Position numbers and translations under genes: made by a program. Below, piece after piece: positions 44,101 through 55,513 of a stretch of 64,000 nucleotides of DNA (its first letter is position 1; every line of letters starts with the position of its first letter). A model generated the notes under the pieces. The model made no database searches and was not told where the DNA came from. It worked only from the letters and a program-made list of their open reading frames with translations. The DNA is taken from assembly GCA_001566295.1 (NCBI GenBank), contig KQ964249.1, positions 620,001-684,000 of the forward strand, in the 5' to 3' direction. The DNA comes from Microdochium bolleyi. Taxonomy: Eukaryota > Ascomycota > Sordariomycetes > Xylariales > Microdochiaceae.

Positions 44101-45173
44101 CCGCGTCCCGTCTCGGCGGAGAATCCAGAAGCGAAAAGTGCCACCCTGCCCGCCTGCACCGCCGTACAGGCTTGTCGAGGGCGACCAGCCGCTCATGCCA
44201 GACCTTCCGTGCCGGCCGGGGGGATTGTGGTAATACTCTGTGTCGTAGTAGGTCTCTGTCACGAGCTCGCCGTAAGAGTTGGTAACACTCCTCGTCCGGG
44301 CCACCTCTACCGACCTTTTCGGGTGCGTCGTCGTCACATGTCAGAGCTATACAAACCATTCGGGAGGCGCAACATTCAAGGAAAGACTCACCAAGAATAT
44401 CCATCTCCTCCCTTCCCACCTGGACCACCGGCACCTCCGCGTCCGTGACGACCAGCAGCACCGCCGTCACCGCCGTTGACGGCCCACGCCATGGCGACGA
44501 GGAGATGCATGTGCTCCTCACGGACAGAGACTTCGATGGTCCCGCCGTGACCGCCGTCAGCGCCGCTTGTGCCGTAGCCGCCCCTGGTTTCCGATAGTGT
44601 CAGTAAGTTGACCCGCCTGACGTGCACGAGGCAGGAAGCTAATAGGCAGGGCGGCATACCGTCCACCATTCTTGCCAGGGTGGCCGTCCTGAGGGGGAGA
44701 TCAGCACATGGAGCCCTGGATTGCTGCTTTTGCGAGGGCAGCAGTAATGGATAGCTTCCGTGACAGAAGAAACCCGTTTGTGTACTACTCACCGAAGCCC
44801 TCCGCCACGTATTCGCATCCTCCCCCGGCCTCCCCCGGCCGCCAGCCTGGCCATCCTCCCCGTTGCCGCCGTTGCCGCCGTGCCCGCCGCGCGCGCTCAG
44901 TAACAGGTCCTGCCCCGGCGGACACTCCCACGAGTCGCCCTCCCACGTGCCCACGCCGCGGACGTGTATCCCGCCACGGGCCACGGCCGAGGGGGAGACC
45001 ATGACGGTCAGCACCCCGCCCGCGCCGCCCGCGCCGGCGGCCAGCGCGCTGCGCCCGTTGAGGCCGGTGCAGCCCTCGTAGGCGTGCGCCGCGCGGGGCG
45101 GGTAGCGGGTGTAGCCGGGCTCCCCGTCGCCGCCGTCGACGGAGATGGGGAAGCGTGGGCGCTTGGCGTTCAT
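41177..45173 (-). CDS. large protein with Gly-rich N-terminal region, unknown function
   Basis: Seven exons (44793-45173, 44660-44688, 44392-44583, 43977-44314, 43526-43890, 42193-43458, 41177-42124) join in frame to 1172 residues. Residues 1-~265 have repeated GG-X-GG units (GGHGGNGGNGEDGQAGGRG, GGAGGPGGKGGDG, YGGAGGQGG) interleaved with beta-strand-like segments (LTVMVSPSA, TIEVSVREEH, TFRFWI). From about 270 to 860 the sequence is ordinary folded protein, including FEPGEHAIVREISVHNAG and VVAVVPDLDRALDNF; 858-1172 is largely helical with a Lys/Ser-rich stretch, ending in a low-complexity tail. No signal peptide or TM segment is evident. Exon 2 is 29 nt, and intron 6 (42125-42192) uses GC-AG splice sites (GCAAGT donor, GCTAAC branch). 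I believe homologues exist as hypothetical proteins in other fungi but know no function. Confidence 0.75.
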
Positions 45174-46577
45174 GGTGCTGGATTTTGCTGGGGCGATGTC
45201 ACCTGCGGCCGGTATTCATGCTCTGCCGTTTTCGTATGTGTATCGCGTAGTGCTAGTCAGTGAATGTCTGGCCGGTGTTCGGACACCTTCGAGTTGGCGC
45301 AGATTGGCTTTTGCTCTCGCTACAGTAGGCAGCAATGTGTAAATCTCAAGAGGGTTTCGAGACTGACTCCCAAGAGGAACCATGCAAACTAAGTGCAAAA
45401 GGGAAGGAAACCCCCAAGGTCTTTTGCAAAATTTGAGCTTGTTCCAACTGCCTACGCCATATGCAACAGGAAGCAGTTTGAAAAGTGATCTTCATGCCCG
45501 CATACGAGCTGAGAGAAACGGGACCGTGCGATGCAGGCACGAAAGGGTAGTTTTGTTGAGCCAAGACTTGGAAGCGCCAGGCTTGCGGGTTTTGGAGCAA
45601 ATGAGCGGTGCAATTATGCGCCGTGCTGAGGCCACGAGCGGTTATTTCAAGGGCTTGCGCGTGGGTGGGCGTTGGCGTTCATGTGAGCTGAACCCTGGTT
45701 CAGGGAGCTGAATGGGTATTGTACCCGGTGCTGGCTTCCCTACGAACGACTGGGGGACAATGAAATACGTCGAGGGCGGTGAATGATTATGTTTCGATGA
45801 GATGGCCTGGATGACGACGGTTGTTCCATATTGCACGAGGTGGTGGTGTGTTGTTTGGGATAGATATCCGGTACGATGTCTGGTGTTCTCAAGAGCAATA
45901 TAAGGTCTGAATCGAACTTGCTGCTCGAGTCGATGGCCGCGCACTATCAATGGGACTGAATCCACGACGTTACGGTTGTTGTCTAAGTGCACCTGGTATT
46001 ATTGCCGCTCGCTTGCGCACGCTACCGTGTACATGTATTTAGGTCGATATGGAGATTTGCGAGGCCGTGCTGGAGAGTTCTTCAGTTTATGTTCTAGTCT
46101 AAAGTCCGTAAGACGGAAAGCCTAGCTAGATCAAGCTATAGCGAGATGCAGGCTGCGCATCATGTAACATTGAGGTAATAGCAGGCAGTGTTTGACGTGT
46201 GTGATGTCACAAATGCTGAAAGGCAAGTCCAGTGAGATGGGACTAGTTGGGGTATCGACAACCAGCCTGCGTGACGGTTCTGAAGTACCACGATCAACTA
46301 CACGCCACTAGCTTATGGGAAGATATTTGTCCGGTCCAGAACTAGGCTGTGAACGAGATTCAGCGCACTGACCACTTTTTCAATCAGCTCCCATTACATT
46401 CAAATATCCCAAAATATCATAGGGAAAATAATAAACAGCGCTGATCCATGTCCCTTAGATATTTAATCTCATCCATGAATACCGCGGAGTTGTTTCCACC
46501 CAACCATAAACCACGCAGAAAATCCAGCTTGCGAACCCCTCAGCTTCTTCTTGGATGAGCCCTCGGCAGATCGCCTA
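45174..46577. other. intergenic
   Basis: 1.4 kb, AT-richer in the second half, with no recognised gene; contains the promoter of the Gly-rich gene at its left end and the 3' flank of the ankyrin gene at its right end. Confidence 0.45.
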
Positions 46578-47461
46578 CTACAAGCCAAGGGGCACATCAC
46601 CGACAGGTTCTGGCCCGTCCTGCCACCCGCAAGCCGTGTCGTCCAGCTTGCCACGTGCTTCTTCTGAGGTCCCCTTGTAGCAAAAGTAGTGCCAGTTGTG
46701 TCTCTTCCGCTCACGGCAGAAGGCGCACTCGACTGGCAGGTCGTGTGCTGCTTGGTTCTTCTCCCCTCCCTGCACCTCCTGCTGCTGCTGTTGCTGTTGC
46801 TTCCCAGGCTTCTCTGATGGCAACTTCGGCTCTCGGAGGCCCAGGAACCGCTGGACATGACTCAGAACGCCTCTGGTTTCCGCCTCGCCACGGCTTGTAG
46901 CTTCTTTGTCTAGATGAAACCATGTAATTTAGTCGTCAGCTCCATCGTTATCGGCGCCTCATCCTGTCAGTAGGGAAGCAGGACGTCGCACTGTCAACGT
47001 CCCATTTTTCAGCGGATTCAGCTGGATGTGGAGTCCTCACCTTCAAGCCTCTTCGCAGCAACATCCATCAGTTTTGCAGCCTGCGTGTAAAAGCCGTGTG
47101 CGGAGGAGCCTTTGCCGTATCCATCGATGCACTCACGAGCCGCATCGGTCGCCGACTTCTGGTTACGGCAGTCCCGGAGGCGCGGATCAGCGCCCTGCTC
47201 GATGAGGAAGCGGATCAGCTCCAGGTTGTCCGGGAGCGGCTCGCGGAGGGCGCAGTGTAGCGGGCGGCCAAAGTTGGCGAGCCTGTGGGGGTTCTGGTCC
47301 AGCCGGTTGACGTCGTGGCCGGCGGCGAGCGCCTGGCGGGCCCATGCGAGCCGCAGATCGAGCGGGTGCTGGTCCAGCTCGGCGATATCGAATAGAGGTT
47401 GGGTTTGCTTGTTGTTGTTTGGGTTGTCTGGATGCTGGGATGCCGAGGTTGGGGCGTCCAT
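46578..47461 (-). CDS. small ankyrin-repeat protein with Cys/His tail
   Basis: Exon 1 (47041-47461) and exon 2 (46578-46909), joined across a 131-nt intron (GTGAGG donor, GCTGACGACTAAAT branch region, ATCTAG acceptor), encode 250 residues. Residues about 45-110 form one to two ankyrin repeats (NFGRPLHCALREP, LELIRFLIEQGADPRLRD). Exon 2 adds a helical stretch, a run of seven Gln (177-183; CAG/CAA-encoded) and a C-terminal ECAFCRERKRHNWHYFCYKG block whose Cys201, Cys204, His210, His213 and Cys216 could bind zinc. I do not know this domain combination. The joining of the exons is inferred; exon 1 alone would end at 47018. Confidence 0.6.
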
Positions 47462-48083
47462 GACGGTGAAGTGAGAGGTAGTAGATGCGAAGGGGATTTA
47501 ACGCCTGATTGAAACGTTATTTTGGGGGGCTTCGGAATGGACAATGAGAGATTATAAGATATCGTAGATTATGGCGGAGGAGGTGGGCGGGTCTCAGTAG
47601 GCGAGAGTCGAGGAGTTACATATACCAAGCGAAGAGCGAAGGTACGTACCTGTGTACTAATTATAGGGCTAGTCACACTGCCACGATTGAGATTGAGCAG
47701 CATCCCACGGTTGTCCCACTATTCCGACGCCTCGAGGAACCATGCACTCGCCATTCTGTCAACTCGATCCGGGATGGCAACAAACGTGCAATGTCGCACT
47801 TGCAGATGACAGGTGTGCAGTTGTATGTTCGCCACATCCTATATAGGCTACAGTCCTTCTGTGATGACGTGGCATCCGTGAGGTAAGTATTCTTTTCTAC
47901 TCAACTTTGACGCGATATCGTGCAACGTCAATCTCAGCTCTTTGTCCAATCCGTGTGTGCTTGTCCTTTACAAATCACAAGAGGCTACACGATACCTGCC
48001 TACACGACTGAGCGAAAATGTTTGTGATTGTTCATGACATGTTATTGAGGTGTGGTCGATCTGCAGAACACTACTCTCAAAAT
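47462..48083. other. intergenic
   Basis: Promoter of the ankyrin gene on the left and 3' flank of the secreted-protein gene on the right. Nothing else recognised. Confidence 0.5.
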
Positions 48084-49045
48084 CTACCACTCGTCAAACA
48101 TGATCGGGTCGTTGATCTCGGAGGACTTGAGCGGAGACGAGTTGTCTGGGGCCATCCTGCTACCGACCCACAGCTGGTAGGCATTCTTGCCGTCCGCATC
48201 GTTGGTGTATGTGTATATGATTTTGCCGTCGGCCTTGCTCAGATCTCCGGCGTGGCTGCTGATGGCCTTGTACTGGACGACGTGGATCTTGTGCTTTTCC
48301 AGCCCATCAATGGCGTCCACGATCTCCTCCTTGATCTGCTCGACCTGGTCCGGGTAGAACAGCCACTCCTTGCCCTTGGTGTCTGGGACCTGGTTCGCCC
48401 TCGTAAAGATGGTGATCTGCAGACCCGGATCGGTGCTGCGGAACTTGCACGACAGCGAATCCCGGAGACGGCTGAGCACATTCTCCCGGAATGGCTCAGA
48501 GCCAGTGCCGCCCTTCTCGCTCAGCTTCTTGTCGTGATCAAAGAACTTCTCCCACATGTGCGTCTATAATACACTCGGGTAAGCATATATTTGCAGCGAT
48601 GAGGGAATCGGCGCAAGCAATGTCTTACCAACAGAACACCCTTCCGTGTTGTAATGAGGACGCCAGTGCAGCCATACATGCCCACTAGGCCGACCTGTGT
48701 CGGCTTGCCGCTGTGTTCATGGTACACCTCTGCATAATCGGGATCGATGTCCAGTTTGTGCTGCACACCGGGCCAGGTTGCTGCAAACCACGCGTCCAGA
48801 CCGCCGGGCGCCGGCCGGTTGATGGCTCTCTTGGTGAAGCTGCCCGTGAGGCCTTTCAGTATGGACAGGGTCTGTGATTGAGGTGTCGGCGACCTTGCAC
48901 ATATGGCTCCGCAGGTCTCTCGCACACAAAGCTGTTCGTCGTCCTGGCGAACAGCTAATGCTTGGTCGGCTGCAGGAGCATGGAACGGGAAGGCCGAAGC
49001 CAGGCTGCAGAGCAGCAGGCCAGACAGAAGGCTGCTTAGCTTCAT
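48084..49045 (-). CDS. secreted protein of unknown function
   Basis: Exon 1 (48629-49045) and exon 2 (48084-48563) joined across a 65-nt intron (GTAAGA donor, TTATAG acceptor) encode 298 residues. A clear signal peptide (MKLSSLLSGLLLCSLASA) is followed by a short Cys-containing segment (LCVRETCGAICARS). The middle contains YGCTGVLITTRKGVLL directly followed across the splice by THMWEKFF, a 'G-C-x-G-V-L + T-H-x-W-E' arrangement conserved enough to suggest a folded domain. The C-terminal half has alternating strands (KIIYTYTNDADGKNAYQLWVG). No known enzyme motif is certain. Extracellular location is inferred from the signal peptide. Confidence 0.72.
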
Positions 49046-50511
49046 TGCGCTAGATTGGCGTCTTCTCCTGATATATTGATAGATGATGTGGACTCAATGC
49101 AGATGATAAGTGGCGAAATATGCTGGAGTATTGGAAGATATCGGCACCTGGAGAGCATGAACAGGAGCAGGGCTCAGGAGATCAGGATGGGACGGGATGC
49201 CAGATTAACTAAACACTTTCGGGTTCAGGCCATCATTACGCTCATTTCATGTGTCCATGTAAACAAAAAAACGAAGATAGTCGCGGTTGCTAAAGATATC
49301 TGCTATGCACAGCCGGGCTTGGCAGTGCAGAGTAATCACTGTGCACTTACTGTGTGTTCTTGGGGGCCGCCCCGGTCAGCGTGCATGCCACCCCAAAACA
49401 ACCTGGAGATCCTCCAAATAGAGTGCTGCTGTCAGCATGGGGCCGCAATAGTCTTGGCTACATTCGGGCGAGTTTCGTCTGTGCGGCCACAAGGAGTCAT
49501 TGGACAGGGCATACGAGCAGGATTATATGACAGTTTCACAGTACCGCCGCCCCCTTTCCCTTTTCGACGGGCAGAAGAGCCCTGCTAGGGGACAAATAGA
49601 ACAATCTAGCCGCCCATCCTTGCATGCATGAGGGTAGTTCTTGGAGGCGTAGATGTCCTAGGATGAATTCCATGAATCGCAGGATCCTTTGCACGAGCTG
49701 CACAGCAGCGTTACATATTGGTCAGTCTTGGCAGCACATTCCTGATGGTTCAGAAGAGCCGCCGCTTGGGGTTCCACCATCCGCGCGTGGTTAATGCAGC
49801 CCTGAAATAGCTTGGCGCGTCCTAACTTAACGATGGCTGTGAAATTCTTGGAAATTGAATATTGGAACAAGAAACGCGGTCTCTTCCGGGCAAACTACAA
49901 CCCCTTTTACATAGCCATTCGCGAAATAACCCGAGTTCTGCTGTCTGCTGTGCCTATTTCAGCGAGATGTCGATGGTCTTTTGAAATACTTGTGGTTCCA
50001 CACTTGAATGCCGAATTGCGCTGTCATCGAAAAGAATTGTTCGATCCTGCTTGCTCCGGAAGAGTGTCAAGTTGCCTATTGACCTGCGCATGCGCCACCA
50101 TATTATCATAGCAAAATATTCAAACGGAAAACAAAGGCCTGGATCTTTCTCAGGAAAGACAAAGTTGTAATACTGAAAATGATGGTATCTTGATCACGAA
50201 GACATTCTTCTTTTGGAAAAGAGACCGAGACCGTCCGTGGTGCAAGTTGCTCGAGAAGAATTGCATACAAATGCGTAATCCAACACCTTACACTACGGAG
50301 TGATAAAGTAAGAAACCCAAAGCAATCCAAAATAATTTCTGTTTGAATTTAAATGTACGATGAGAAATTTACGCAACAATCATTTCCCCAGCCTCCATCG
50401 CCAGTCTTCAAGCCAAGACAATCGGACCTGAGACGGAAGGGCTCAGATTAACCAGAATGCACCATTGGAAGCCGTTGACTCAGGGTGATGTTGCATGCGT
50501 ACCAGATCTCA
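49046..50511. other. intergenic
   Basis: 1.5 kb, AT-richer than the window average, especially 49800-50400. No gene recognised. Confidence 0.45.
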
Positions 50512-50844
50512 TCAGGACAAGTCCCAGACCTCAAATGACTTGGCATTGTTGACCTCAATGCACCCGCCCGTGTTCTCGTCGCCGTTCCAGATGATGGTGT
50601 CGGGGTTGCAGTCCGGCGAGGAGAAAAAGACGAGCATGAAGTTGTCGTCGACCGAGCCCGTGCTCTTGACCATGGCCGACGCGTAGGTGCCCAGCCAGTC
50701 CTGCCGGCAGCCCTGGTTGGGCCCACCCATCCAGTGAACGGGAGCACCAGAGCGGCAGCCCTTGTTTGCCCAGAAGGTGATGTCGTATGCGGCGACTTGG
50801 GAGAGGGCCACGGAGAAGATGAGTGCTAATGTTGTGGTGTGCAT
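50512..50844 (-). CDS. small secreted protein with four cysteines
   Basis: Single-exon gene of 110 residues. The start at 50844 was chosen over 50868 because it places the signal peptide (MHTTTLALIFSVALSQVAA) at the N-terminus. The mature ~91-residue protein has four cysteines (NKGC, NQGC, SPDC, TGGC), enough for two disulphides, and several Trp and Asp residues. Pattern GCRSGAPVHWMGGPNQGC with a C-terminal GGCIEVNN resembles small beta-sheet secreted proteins of plant-associated fungi. A TATA box lies about 90 bases upstream. Function unknown. Confidence 0.75.
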   Translation of the reverse strand: MHTTTLALIFSVALSQVAAYDITFWANKGCRSGAPVHWMGGPNQGCRQDWLGTYASAMVKSTGSVDDNFMLVFFSSPDCNPDTIIWNGDENTGGCIEVNNAKSFEVWDLS

Positions 50845-51705
50845 TGCGACCGGAGGTAAAAGAAGCATGGAAGGCTTGATGGGAGGTGATGGTTGGCAGT
50901 TGAGAAAGATATGCTGGACTCTGTATCCTATTATAAGGTAGGTTTAGTCCGAGTCGTCAACAGCAGTAAGGAACGGGATACTTGAGGATGTTCGCAGTCG
51001 GAGCTGGCCTACTGGTTTATGACCGTAGTGCTACAACTTTACACTGGCGGGTAGGAATCTAATTATGGAACACAGGACTTGGAAGTCTTATTCGAAGTGT
51101 ATTTAGAGCTTACAGCCCTGGAAAGCGTGCACCTTTGCTTGGCATCATGCTCGGAACGGCCCCCATGTTGCAGGTGATATGCCCTCGTACCCTCACAGCC
51201 TCGATTACCCGCGCAACCCCTGCTGGCTGATTCTAGGGCTGGCGCTGCTCCACGAACTGCCAGCCGATGTGACCATGTGCCGCCGCACTGTGTCCATCAG
51301 TGGTCAGACGAATTAGCCAGGACCAGTATCATCTTGTGCAAGTTTTGACTTCATCAAAGTGTCGGGGTTCGAAGGGCGTTGGCTCGTCAGTGCATGTAGG
51401 ATCAAAAATAGACGTCCAGCTCGACCAGGCATGTTTTAACGATGCATATCAAGTCTTTATTCATATTCGGACTGGCATGCCAACATTTGTGCTTATTTAC
51501 CTGCTCGGACGTTGTCAGGTCTTTGCTTCGCCAAGCACACTTCCACAGCACCCAGCCCATCTCTCTGTTGTCCAAATACATCTCTCACTCTCTCTATCTC
51601 TCAAAAGGCCTATCGCTTGCCAGCCATCCCATCCTCTTTACTTTTTTAAGGCTGCTCTATGATCTGTCTACCTCTGAACTCTCCACATCCCACAGTTTCT
51701 TCGCG
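50845..51705. other. divergent intergenic region between two secreted-protein genes
   Basis: Shared upstream region of the 50844 gene (minus) and the 51706 gene (plus). A TC-rich tract at about 51570-51605 precedes the plus-strand start. The plus-strand frame is open from 51442, but that part looks like leader sequence. Confidence 0.45.
50929..50936 (-). promoter_or_regulatory. TATA box of the small secreted protein gene
   Basis: TTATAATA on the minus strand, 85-92 bases upstream of ATG 50844, a normal distance for a 50-60 base leader. The leader between is C/A/T-rich as in other fungal genes. Confidence 0.5.
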
Positions 51706-52886
51706 ATGCATTTCACCAACGCCGCTAAGGCAGTGTTCTTCATCATCAATCACGTCGTGGCCGCCCACGTCCCTCACGACGCGGAAGCTCTGTATCGCCG
51801 TGTCCACAACGCTCGCGGGGCCACAGATGAGGAGTTCAACGCCTACGGAGTCAAGGTGACGCCTCGCTCCACCGACCAACACGGCGGCGCCCTGGGGGCG
51901 GATAACCTCCTCTTCATGCGCCAGTCCTGCGAGCCAAAGTGTCGCAGGAAATGCCCCAGGAAGACGTTCTTCATCGACCCGGGCAACTGCCGTCGCTGCT
52001 TGCCCTGTCCCCCCAAGACTACTGCAGGTAAACCACCGTACTCCGTTTCCAAACACAGCATGAGGAAAGACTCCATGTTCTCGTGGGCATCCGGCACGAT
52101 CGATCGGGAAGTGTTACTCACCATTGGCATTGAGCAGATCCCACCTACAGGTCATGCATCCCAGAGAAGATGTCCAAGGAGGAGAAGGAGAAGCGATTCC
52201 CCGAGAAGAAGAAGGAGAAGAAGCAGAAATGGAAAAAGGACAAGTTCGACACGAAGAAGCCTGAGAAGAAGAACGTGTACGAGGAGCGGGAGAAGCGCAA
52301 CAAGGTCCGCCGGCTCGGGCGCTGCCTCACCATCGTCCCGCTCGTCATGGGCGCCAAGGCGGCCGAGGAATTCGGCAGCGAGTTCTTCGACGAGGACTAC
52401 CTCGACAGCCTGGCCCTGCTCGACCTTTGGCCCGCGGACGAGCAGATCGACCCCTGGCTCGACGAGAAGTCGGACGACCTTTTCGAGTCGGACTGGTATC
52501 TGGACCTGTGGGTCAACTATGCCAACGCCCAGCCCCAGAAGCGATCCCCCGGTAATGAGTCGGAGGAGTTCCAGCCCCGCGACCCGACCGTGCCAGAAGC
52601 GGCGGAGGAGAACACGGAACTGGCAGTCCGCGACCACGACCTCCACAAGCGCTTCTTCTGGCTCGCTCTCATCCCCATCGCCACGGCCGCGGTCTCGGCC
52701 GGCGCGAGGGTCGGGGCCCGGGTCGCGGCAGCTGCCGCAAAGGGTGCCGTCAACGTCAGCAAGTACACCATGAAGATCGCCAAGGGCGGCAGCTCGAAGC
52801 GAAGCAAGAAGGAAAAGGACGACGCCGCGAGCAAGGTCTCCAAGCACGACAAGTGGAGGCAGTGTCTCCGCAAGTCGGGCCCTTGA
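51706..52886 (+). CDS. secreted Cys-cluster protein with Lys/Glu-rich linker and C-terminal hydrophobic segment
   Basis: Exon 1 (51706-52027) and exon 2 (52138-52886; intron 110 nt, GTAAAC donor, GAGCAG acceptor chosen to keep frame) encode 356 residues. A signal peptide covers about the first 20 residues (MHFTNAAKAVFFIINHVVAA). A dense cysteine cluster follows at about 70-115 (CEPKCRRKCPRK, NCRRCLPCPP, SCIPEK). Then a Lys/Glu block (EKEKRFPEKKKEKKQKW) and an acidic, Trp-containing region (about 175-235). Near residue 280, FFWLALIPIATAAVSAGARV is hydrophobic but ends in Ala/Gly/Arg-rich sequence, so it may be a membrane-active or buried helix rather than a classical TM anchor. Family not recognised. 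Confidence 0.65.
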
Positions 52887-53541
52887 GGCGTAGAGGCTCC
52901 CTGATTGCTGTTAGCAGATTCTTCCAGCGAGGACCGGAACGAGGTCATTTTGTGGGCTCGATGTGTGATAACGTTGCGCCGTAGAAGAGCGATGATTTCG
53001 AGTATTGGATCGGAAGATCAAGTGTAGTAGCAGCTCATATCCGTATGCCAATTTTATTTTCGATCCCATGAGGGGGCTTTGTCATATGTACATTAGAAGC
53101 ACAATTATAATTTTGTTGAGATTATAGAGAAATATAGTGATGGGATAAGTTGCCTATCTTGCTACGCCAGGAGCTTGATATCACTACGTCGACCAAGAGC
53201 GTTACTCCAACTGACGACAGCCGTAAATAACAATCCCCGGAAAGCACACAGCATCCTTACTCAGATGCAACAAGCCTGAAAACACAATCCTTCACGATCC
53301 TCCTGAAAACCGCACACTGGTCCAGCACAGGGGACAAGCATGACCAGGTGGGTAATTAAGAAGAGAGATAGCAGCATGTGAAGTGATACATGTATCTATA
53401 TCTACAAATCTGGTGAGAAAGTTCTTTTGTACATGTCTCGTCCGCCGTTTCCCTCTACGACGTGTCGTCGTCAGTGGCCATTTGAGTGTTGTACAATGCC
53501 ATATGGGGTACTGGGCCCAAATTCCGCCCAGAGTCCCCATC
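52887..53541. other. intergenic
   Basis: 3' flanks of two convergent genes; AT-rich around 53040-53160. No gene seen. Confidence 0.5.
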
Positions 53542-54695
53542 TTAGATCTCCGGCAGCGCCTCAGGAACGACCTCGACACGCCGAATAATCGGCTCGAGCC
53601 CCTTGCCAGCCACAATCTCCACCTCGAACACACCGATGCGCTTGATCCGGTCCTCGCCCTCCTCGAGCCCGACGATCGTGACGGCGCCCTGGTCGAGCGC
53701 GGCGCGGCCGCCATTGGCAGTGTCAGCAGCCAGGATCTCGGCGATCCGGCCGAGAATGTCGACCGTCGAGACGGAGCCGAAGATGGCGATCGGGCCTGAC
53801 GGTGGTTTCGGCACGGTGACTGTGGGCGTCGCGGAGGAGACCTCGTCCCCTTCCTCGCCGGAGACAACGGCATTCGAGGCGATCAAGGGCGAGCGCCGCA
53901 TGACCTCGTCGGCGGGGGCGGCGGTCTCTGTGGCTGTGGGCGTCGGCACGGCGATGGGCTTCCGCTCGAACGTGAGGACCGGAGGAAGGAGGTTGGCGAG
54001 GAGTTCGTGGACTTGCTCGGGCTAGATAGACACAAATCCATCACATTAGCACACCGGTCCGTTCCATGCAGCCCTCGAGAGAAAGCTCGACGTTTCCACA
54101 GCCAACGACTGAGAAGAAGAAAACTTACCGGCAGAGTCAGCGCCTCCTTCCGCTTCCTGGCCGCCGCAGCCTCGCCCTCGATGAAGGCGGCTTCGACGTC
54201 GCGGGTCTCCATGGCGTCGAGCACGCTGCGGGGCGCGCCGAACGTGCGGTCGCGCACGCCGATGGCGGCCTCGGTCAGGCCCATCTCCCGGAAGCGCTGC
54301 TTGGTCATGTACTCGGCGCGGCCGCGGGGAAACCAGTAGTTGCGCATGCGCCCGGGCTTGACGCGCATGATGGTGTCTGTCATTCCAGGGGTCCGGGTCA
54401 GCCTTTCCTCGAGCACTATGGATCCTGTGGATTGCCTCCCAGCGGCCTGGGGCTTCGTTCGTTTCCTGCCGTGGTGTAAAAAGCACTCACCTTTGCGCCC
54501 GAACCCGACGATGTCCTCGAGGAGACGCACGGGAATGCCCTGCAGGTCCTCCAGCTCAGCCTTGGTCGCCTTTCCGCGGGCCTGCATCGCTCCGATCGCC
54601 GTCCCGGTCGTCGTTGATGTCGTCTGCAGGGTGACTCTGCGCAGGCAGCTCAGGCATGCTGGTGCCGCCCGGCCGATGATCCGTGGCGTCGCCAT
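53542..54695 (-). CDS. MRPL50: mitochondrial ribosomal protein bL9m
   Basis: Exons 54491-54695, 54129-54376 and 53542-54021 (introns of 114 and 107 nt) encode 310 residues. The N-terminus is a presequence (MATPRIIGRAAPACLSCLRR, no acidic residue). The bL9 N-domain follows: VRLLEDIVGFGRK, then MRVKPGRMRNYWFPRGRAEYMT, the classical L9 'VKPGxxRNxxxPxxxA' signature, interrupted by intron 1. The C-terminal part (about 150-310) includes a Pro/Thr-rich linker and a beta-rich domain (PIAIFGSVSTVDILGRI, FEVEIVAGKGLEPIIRRVEV). Acts in the large mitoribosomal subunit near the L1 stalk base. Named by homology to yeast MRPL50. Confidence 0.87.
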
Positions 54696-55513
54696 GTTGA
54701 TGTGAGCAGCCGTCCGTTGGTCGTCAGTTGCCGGCCGGTGCGTTTCGTCTCGCCCCGGATTGTTGGTGGCGGGCGGTAATGTCGTCGGCGTCGTGTCGTC
54801 GTTGGTCTGGTGGGCTGATGCTTGCCATTGTCCATTCATTTTTCGATGCACGTTGGAGATGCAGGGGTGCTTTGCTCACAGTGCCCCACTACAGAGCTCC
54901 AGGCCAATCACCTCCCATGTGCAGCTTTGACGTCTGATCCCGCCAAAGTCCCAAGCGAGCTTAGCGTCGACTAGAGACATCGCGAGAGTCTTCAAGACTC
55001 GACCTTGGAGGCGTCAACTTTCGCCAGGGAAAGGACCACATAACTAGCTCATATGCCATTTGTATCTATTCTGAAAGTGTATGCAGGCTGAAATATCCCT
55101 TGACACCGCGAAACGCCCGTTTCACCGACGCTGTGCTTGTAATCATAATAATTGCGCCAAACAGCCACTGAAAGTAAAACCCCTCGGTCTATTGCCGAGT
55201 TCTGCATCAACAGATGCCCAGGGCCTATGGCTACTTCGAGGGATAACTCAGATCCAAGTTCCACAACGAGTCCCAGACTATGCTCTTCTTGCTGGGGCTC
55301 TCGACTGACACCTCGCTCACAGCACTCAGATCACGCTCTAGGCGTCGCTGCGGTCGATCCGCTTGCTTGCATGGCGAGGACGACGGTCCTGCTCTCGCTT
55401 TCGCTGGGCTTGTCGACCGAGCTAGTGGCTGTGTCACCTATGAGACCAAAGAACGATCAGCCGAGGGCCCTTGCTGTGTGTCGTGTGCATGAACGTGTGG
55501 CGAAGCACGACGC
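54696..55513. other. intergenic between bL9m and ATG11
   Basis: Promoter of the bL9m gene and 3' flank of ATG11, both on the minus strand. Nothing else recognised. Confidence 0.5.
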
